64,000 nucleotides of DNA, taken from NCBI GenBank assembly GCA_020809705.1, contig CP085825.1:3968001-4032000 (forward strand), in the 5' to 3' direction. The stretch is from Calonectria ilicicola (Eukaryota > Ascomycota > Sordariomycetes > Hypocreales > Nectriaceae). Positions 57,500 to 64,000 of this stretch are shown here, piece after piece. Position 1 is the first letter of the stretch. Each line of letters begins with the position of its first letter. Both the position numbers and the translations under genes were made by a program. Below the pieces are notes generated by a model. The model had not been told where the DNA came from, did no database searches, and saw only the letters and a list, made by a program, of their open reading frames with translations.

Positions 57500-60400
57500 T
57501 TGCCATTTTGGGACACAAAGGCAGTTTGGTTCCCTTCAGATGGTTGCAGGCTCTCCCCAAATGGGGAAGAAATGGGAACGCAGCCAATTTTGCACATGGC
57601 GACGAGGGTTGGATTAGATTGGATTTCTGAGAGGGTTTTTTTTTCGTTCCCCTTGGACAGCTCGCTGTTTTTGGTAATGCTTTACGTCATACCGATGGAG
57701 GGGATTTTGGTGGTGGTATCGCGACAAGGTTGGTATCGGCAGGGAGGGGGAAGGGTGGGAAACTGTCAAAGCCATGTAAGAATTATACGCATCATCCCGG
57801 ATTCGTTATAGGTACACAGTATCTAGAGAGATATTACCATCGGATACCTATAACTATCTAACGAGGAATCCGAGGATAAATAGATAATGAAACTTGGAGA
57901 CGTCCCGTTTTGAGATTTGTTTCTGGTTACTTGGGCCACTCACTCCTGTGCTCGACATACTTGGCCGGTTGAAGCTGTATCATGTCTACGAAAGAACCAA
58001 CACGCTCAGATGCACTATGGGTGGTGCATTGGTGCTATCGTGGTGCCTGTTGATGATCCGGACTGCATGCAGGGTGCGTGGGATGGCACGGCATGACATC
58101 TGCAGGAGGGATGACGCGACATGGCTCTGACAGCTTTTATGCGCCGTGGCCGCCGCGTTCCGTCATCCCGCCTCCGTCACTCTCGTATGTCCCCAAGAAG
58201 GTGCGTCAGTCTTTTTAATCTCGGCTTACCAGCTCCACCTCGGTCGAAGAAAACGGGAAGCGGGGGGCAAGCATCTAACCACCGGCCAACGCTTACAAAG
58301 AGTTGTTGGGAGAGTAATTTTTTTTTCCTGCGTCTCTTAACCCTCTGGCCTCCCCTTCTCTCTCTGTATTATTTCCCTCTTCTTCCCCACATGGCACTTT
58401 GACAGGACCGATTGGAAGACCCAGGGTCCCTGCGCGCCAAAGGATTTTTCCATTGCTGGGGAGGGGGAGAAGTCCGGGCATTACTCTGGCCGTAGCGTGC
58501 TGGTCACCAGCCTGTCTGCGGCATGGTGAAGTGATCGTTTTGCGGCTCGCACGGGAGTCAGAGCGTCTCACTGCAGAGCCGCACCCGCCGCAGGGCAGAC
58601 GGCCAAAAAGCCACAGAGGCCCTGTCGGGGGAGTCGTTGGGTGTGGCTTGACCAGTGGCGAGTGCGGAGGGGGGAGGCTCTTATTCTCGCTGTGATTCCC
58701 TGGTAATGATTGGCGGCTTGGAGCTGGGATACAGGGCGTAGCCATTCACCTGCAGGCGCTTCGAGATGCTCGACAACGCCCGCCCCACGATAAGGCCGAA
58801 GGAGAAAAAAAAAAAAAAGGCTTTAACCCCCGCCAGATGGCTTGTGCTTCTTTGGGGGGGGAGCAGAAAGAGGCAGGAATACACCCACTGGGAACTGCGC
58901 TACTGGAGCCAAGATTTGATGCTCTCTAGATAGCATGCTGGGGCAAAAGCTGAAGGCGCAGCGCTAGACCACATCCTGGAAGCCTGCTCCGTCGGCTCTC
59001 TGCTCGGCGCATGCATGAAGAAGAATTATCCGCCCGCCAAGCAGCGCATGCTCTCGGTGCTATTGATTGTATTCGGCACAGATATGCCTAGCGAGTCCCT
59101 CTGGTCCGCCTATGATGGCTTTGTCCCTATCGCTCGCTGGGCGATGGCGGCGGCGACCTCGAGTCGTGCACACACACACAAGCACAAGCGCACGCATGCT
59201 CCCTCGCCCGCACACGTGTGTATTCCAGGGTCTAGAGAGTCCTAGCTGAAGGGGACCCGGCCGTTGTCTCTCGTGGTTTTGCACTTCTGTCCAATCCCGT
59301 CCCAAATGCTCTCTCCCACGTTTCCGCATTTCCCACGTTTGTTCCCCACCCAGGCTCATCCATGCTTTGCGGTCCACACACGGTTCGACTAGAACAATCA
59401 CGATATTATTTTTTTCCCTTCCCCTACCTATTCCCCCTTAGCCCCGGGTCCCCAATGGGGCCTGTCCCCAGCAGGACCGAGTCTAGGCGAGGTGATAAAC
59501 TACGTCGGTGGGCTTTGACGGACCGACAACTTTTTTGCCTGACGTTGTACTCGGTAGTGCTTGGTCTTCTGGGGTTTGGGGCCATGGGTGTTCGTCTCTC
59601 CTCTTCCCTCGGCTGGCTTCCCGCTGGTGCGCATAAACCGGACCGGGCGTCTACATACATGTACCTACCTGTATTCACTTCAAGTCAGAAAAAGCAAATA
59701 CAAGACAGGATTATAGATGGCGATGGAAAAAGAGGCTTCTCACTTCCCCGCCTTCGTACGACAATGGCCCAGAATCACCATAGGGGGTATGCTAATACCA
59801 TGATGACAATGCACCCATCGCATCAATGGATCCCTCGTCCCCGTCCCCGTCCCACTCTCCTAACTCTACGATCCATGACACACGGCACGGCGCCTTTTTT
59901 TTTCTCTCTCTGTTGGTTTGGCCTATTACTTTTTTCTCTCACGCTTATTTGGCGACATGGTCATATCTCTCCTCATTTGCCCCAGGCTATCTCTCCCGCT
60001 CTTGTCTCAGTGCCCCCGTCTCGCTGCTGCCGCCATCATCTCACCTCACGGTGCCGTCCACTTCGACCGCCCATACACCCCCTCCCCCCGAAAAAGGATG
60101 TTCTTTATCTATTCGTATTTCTCCGCCCTTCTCATCCTTCTCGGCGTCTCCGTCCACCACACACAAACTCAGCGCGTAGTATCCCACCCACAATGTAGTA
60201 GACGCACACACGCACACATGCACCCACGTACCGCACACACACTAAACACTCTGTTTCTCACACATGCCTCTATGCCTCCACGTACCCACGTATAACTCTC
60301 CTCGCACTTCAGGCTAAAATTCCGCTGCCTCGTCTCGTCTCGCCTTGCGTGCGCGCACTAGCCCGCTCTTCCTCGACTCGGCCAGATCCCTCCGCCCACA

Positions 60401-61088
60401 CCCCCCTGCTCCCCCCCAGAGCGTTTACGTATCTCGGCTCCGATCTTGCTAAACGTCACCAAGACCGCAACCTTGTTTGTCTTTCAACCGTTCCGGTTTC
60501 CTCCATTACTTCTACCTGCTGCTCCCTTATTATCCCGCCTCATCTTCTTCTCCCCAAACACCAATTCCTACATATCACCCACCTCTGCATCCTCTTGCGT
60601 TTCCTGTGCTTCCCCAGCCGTCACCGCTCCATTTGCAAGCATCCGTCCCTCCAATACAAGCTCGCAATTGCTGTCCCCCTCCATCTTGTGAGACAAAGCA
60701 TACACACCACCGCACCAAACTCGTCACACCCTCCTCGTCCAAGCATCGTATCGCATTCGCATCCAACCTTTCCCTGCCACTGATCGTCCACCAATCGCCT
60801 AGTCGTGTTTATCACCCCATCAGCACTTTCTTTTTCCTCTCGCCTTACTCCAGGCCACTAAGAACTGCTTGAACGTCATCGAGGTGGATCAAACCTTGGT
60901 CACCAATCAATAAAGGACCCCCCATCGCTGCCCTTAAAAAGGCTGGCTTATTCTTCTTTCTCTTCATACTCAACTCGCACATATATCTTCTGTTTGTCTT
61001 CTAGTGGCCTGCTACTGCCCACTCAACAACACTTTCCCATCTCCATCTCACGCTCGTATATAACCGCACACGACATCAATCAATCAAT
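57500..61088. other. Long gene-free stretch, C/T-rich toward the right
   Basis: 3.6 kb without a recognisable gene. From about 59800 the plus strand is strongly C/T- and CA-rich, a pattern common in 5' leaders and promoters of mould genes, and it runs to the ATG at 61089. TATATAA lies at 61057-61063, only 26 bases before that ATG. A long 5' leader with introns is possible. Confidence 0.4.
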
Positions 61089-61298
61089 ATGAACGCCCCC
61101 AGCTACAGCAACACCTCCTCTGCCGGCTCCTCGGCCCAGCAGTCTCCCACCGTCCAGATGGCCCCCCAGCCCGCTCCTCCGCAGGCCAAGACCTCGTCGA
61201 CTGAGGCTTTCCTCAAGGACTTCAACCTCGTTGCCGAAGCCGCCAAGCGGGCCCAGATGGCCGTTATGGTGCGCGACTTTGAGGAGTGTGGCATCTAA
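61089..61298 (+). CDS. Small conserved-type protein, 69 aa, function unknown
   Basis: An open frame of 69 residues with A at -3. The N-terminal half is Ser/Pro/Gln-rich and disordered; the C-terminal half, TEAFLKDFNLVAEAAKRAQ then MAVMVRDFEECGI, is a probable amphipathic helix. I recall similar small proteins with the FLxDFxLVAEAAKRAQMA signature in moulds, with no known role. No signal peptide or TM segment. The strong C-ending codon use and the long pyrimidine-rich leader suggest a well-expressed gene. Confidence 0.75.
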   Translation: MNAPSYSNTSSAGSSAQQSPTVQMAPQPAPPQAKTSSTEAFLKDFNLVAEAAKRAQMAVMVRDFEECGI

Positions 61299-63705
61299 TA
61301 GAAACCCACGCCCTCGTGTCGACCTACTCCGTAGGCCGAGCAGCGCAACATGGGGAGGGGGGGGCCTAGACCACAAGCCGCCCGCCGCGGCTGGACTAGT
61401 TATCACATCAATTACTTCACCAACAAGACGAAAAAATCCAGGAGATTACACGACACAAGATGCTAGCCCACATCACAAACTACTTTCGGGTTGCAACACA
61501 CACGCACAAAAAGATGCACCAAAAAAAGAGCTACCATAAATAAAAAACAAACACAAAAAGGTTGGGTTGCAATCGCATCTTCATGACGATGCTTCTCGCA
61601 TCCCCCACCTCTTCCGATTCCGAGACCTGTCGACCGATGCCAGACCAGCCCCCGGACTCCCGTCTCGCGGCTGACGGGCACCCCCCTCCAAGGTCCATGG
61701 GCCTCAGGGTCCTGAGGCGCAAGGTGATGGAGTTAGCGCCAAGCGGGCGCGGCAGCCTCGGGCCCTGGGTTAATTCTTTGGCTGCTTTTCTTGGTGCGCT
61801 TCCATTTGCGGCCAAGGGTGGTTCGATGGGATGCCACAGTGGGCGCCCGATAATCGCATCTCCCGGCATAATCGCCGGCCCAGGGCGGTGTGGGGCCCTC
61901 GCACCCGGCCCATTGCCCGAAAATGGACCGATGGATGTAATTATGAGCAGTGGAATGAGAATGTGTGTTCGGGTTGGATTGGACACTGGTCGACTGCTGG
62001 TGGTGTTTTGGTGATGATACAATGGAAGATGGACGGCCAGCACGCATCAGGAGCGTCTGGGCTCGATGACCTGGGCGCTCCTCACCCGCATCGGCAAATA
62101 TTGAACAGGATAACCACACCTTGTTCCCGACGATTCTACTTACTTTTTTGTTTTGGTCTATTCTACTCTATTCTATTTTCATTGGGAGGGGTGGACAGCG
62201 AACTCGGGGTTATGGCGCATCTGAAAGGAGAGGAGGAGAGAGACACAAATGGGATCCATGTTTGGGCACCAAACCGACGTCCACACTGGCGTTTTTTTTT
62301 TTTTTTTTAAAAAACCTCTTCCGATATTGGTTTTATTTTTTCAAGTCCCCAAAATTATTTTTTTGTTTTTTCTGGGTCACTGCATAGATTAGTTGCATTG
62401 CACGCAGCTTTGGGAGGAGGGGGGGATACACACGGGTCCAATGAGACAGGGAGGGTTGCCTTTCTAGTATACTAGATTCCCAAACGGTATATACCACAGC
62501 ATAATGGCACATGTTATTTTTTACGAGCAATACTTATTTTCCTCTCCCCTCCCTCCCCCCTCCTTGTGTCCAAACAATCTCGTTGCATTATCGTGTGGGG
62601 GGTCAATGCTTTCGTTTTGCAAGCGTTGCAGTGTGTGACTCGAGATGGGCGAAAAGACCTGATTCTCGCGTGACACTGCATGTGCATTGTTTGCTACACC
62701 TGAGACCTTTGATGCAGGGCTGGTGGTAGCAGTAGCGGTGGTGGTGGTGGTGGTGGCGGCGGCGGCCGAGGAGATGGTGGTGGGAGCGAGGCAGGATGAC
62801 GGCAAAGATGCATTTGGCAAATGCCTTTGCTTGTTTGGCGTCATTGGCGTTCTAGGCTCAGTGAGGCGTCTGCATTACGCCGGGACTGCCTCTAGCTGAG
62901 GGAGGGGGGAACGGCGTGCATACTCGAACGATCCAAAAAGACTGTTTCTCCGCGTTTGGGCTTGGACACTCTATTCGCTGCGCTCTGCAAGATCATGATC
63001 CCACTTTGGAGTCTGGAGGAGGGGAGACTGAGCACAGTGTCTCACCCTGGTGATGCGCCTGGGCACACACATCCCGATGCCGCGGGAATAGCAGCAGAAG
63101 GAGGGGCAACTGGATTCATTCCTTCCGTCATAGTATGTAGCAGCAGCCAGCAGTCACCTTACACATGCCTCAGGAGCGTGGGAAGGAGGGATGCGGGCAT
63201 TGAAAAAACGAGTCTAGGTTTGTTTTATTTTAACTTTTCTTTTTCTCTATTTAATTTACATCAATTTCCCCTCAAACTCACTTCTGTCCATGTTCATATA
63301 CTTTTATTTTGTTTTTTTAATGAAGCAAGCAGTCTTTTCTTTTTGGTTCGGGGTTGGTTTGTCTTGGCTTGCTTCACAGGTACCTGATTGCACCACACTT
63401 CCCGCCCCCACACTTTCACCCACACCAAACGAGAATGACCCCACGAAAAAAGGCGGAGGTGCACCCCAAAGGGTCTCGAGGGCACACGAGGACACACGCG
63501 CACCTACGCTGTCTCACCCTCGCGAGGGCACAAAAAGCAATCATTGTTCCCTCTCCCTGCCGGAAGGATGAACGAAGTGGTGGTATAGATGGATGCCTTC
63601 AGCCCAGCTCAGGTGTGGGTGAGTGAGCCTCGTGCACTCACTTTTCAACTCACGCACACAGTCACAGTCACACACTCGCACATTCATTCACACGTTCCAT
63701 CTATG
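61299..63705. other. Intergenic, no gene seen
   Basis: No gene recognised. Contents are the 3' UTR of the small gene, a T run at about 62291-62308, a GTG/GCG triplet tract at about 62737-62767, and pyrimidine-rich stretches. Confidence 0.45.
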
Positions 63706-63951
63706 TACAATACAACCCCTGAAAGATTGTGCCTCAGTGACATTTTCCAATAAGGCATCACAGAACTTAACTGCTCAAAATATCAAGCTAATGCCTAGAA
63801 ATAAATAATAATAAATAAAATTAAATAAAATTATATATCTAATTTATTTATTTTATTTTTATTTATGTATATTTTTTTCCTTATTAAGCCCCCCAAAAGA
63901 AAATAGTAGGAAAAAGTAGAGAGGTGACAATCTTTCAAGGGTTGTACTGTA
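63706..63951. mobile_element. MITE-like element, copy C, intact 25-bp inverted repeats
   Basis: 246 bases. The left 25 bases (63706-63730) and the reverse complement of the right 25 bases (63927-63951) agree at 23 positions; the shared inner part is TGAAAGATTGT and the ends read TACARTACAACCC. TA is present at both outer edges, fitting a Tc1/mariner-type TA target site with repeats starting CA. The centre is AT-rich with no coding capacity. Copies A and B share its ends, and all three share an AATAAATAA-type core. Confidence 0.8.
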
Positions 63952-64000
63952 CTCCCCCCCTCTCCATATCTCCACATCCCCTCTCTTCTTCCTCTTTCTC
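63952..64000. other. Window edge
   Basis: Pyrimidine-rich sequence continuing past the window; possibly the leader of a gene beyond the edge. Confidence 0.3.

Noticed and set aside
1..64000. tRNA, rRNA genes and CRISPR arrays
   Set aside because: I looked for B-box-like GGTTCGAATCC sequences, rRNA-like blocks and regular spaced repeats by eye and saw none; a tRNAscan or Infernal run would be decisive.

Overview
This window looks like nuclear DNA of a filamentous ascomycete (Pezizomycotina, most likely Sordariomycetes and perhaps Hypocreales). Genes are split by short introns of 50-135 bases with GTAAGT/GTATGT-type donors, CTAAC-like branch sites and CAG/TAG acceptors. Gene families are typical of moulds: Zn2Cys6 regulators, an NLR-like NTPase, a SNIP1-type FHA protein, a Sec7 ARF-GEF and an MFS sugar permease. 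Intergenic spaces are long and carry microsatellites and homopolymer runs. The species cannot be fixed from sequence reading alone. Fifteen protein genes are supported, plus one F-box/ankyrin gene with an internal stop, and three copies of a short inverted-repeat element.

Layout. 1.2-2.3 kb: four-TM membrane protein. 4.2-5.3 kb: a MITE-like element next to an intracellular HNH protein. 7.8-8.5 kb: unrecognised ORF behind a CA microsatellite. 8.9-9.9 kb: RS/RD-rich FHA splicing factor. 11.5-15.7 kb: NLR-like protein with an N-terminal alpha/beta hydrolase. 15.7-20.3 kb: no gene seen. 20.3-21.2 kb: strongly codon-biased aldo-keto reductase. 24.1-25.7 kb: membrane-anchored lipase-like hydrolase. 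27.0-29.0 kb: flavin monooxygenase. 45.7-50.3 kb: Sec7-PH ARF-GEF. 51.2-52.0 kb: secreted HNH nuclease. 52.9-53.1 kb: second MITE. 55.7-57.5 kb: F-box/ankyrin gene broken by a TAG. 61.1 kb: 69-residue protein. 63.7 kb: third and best-preserved MITE.

The most interesting part is 30.1-42.2 kb, which reads as a sugar-assimilation gene cluster. It holds an alpha-glucoside-type MFS permease, an NAD-type medium-chain polyol dehydrogenase (L-arabinitol 4-dehydrogenase-like), a nucleoside-hydrolase-like Sde182/DUF1593 protein without a signal peptide, and a xylose-reductase-type aldose reductase. Two fungal-specific transcription factors lie tail to tail at one end. The two regulators share two intron positions and phases, so they are paralogues, but only one has a visible Zn2Cys6 domain. 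A plausible scheme is import of a glycoside or nucleoside-like pentoside, intracellular cleavage, NADPH reduction of the aldose to a polyol, and NAD oxidation to a ketose. Three tandem 11-bp repeats sit in the promoter between the reductase and the zinc-cluster regulator, and GGGGT-core motifs recur in the other cluster promoters.
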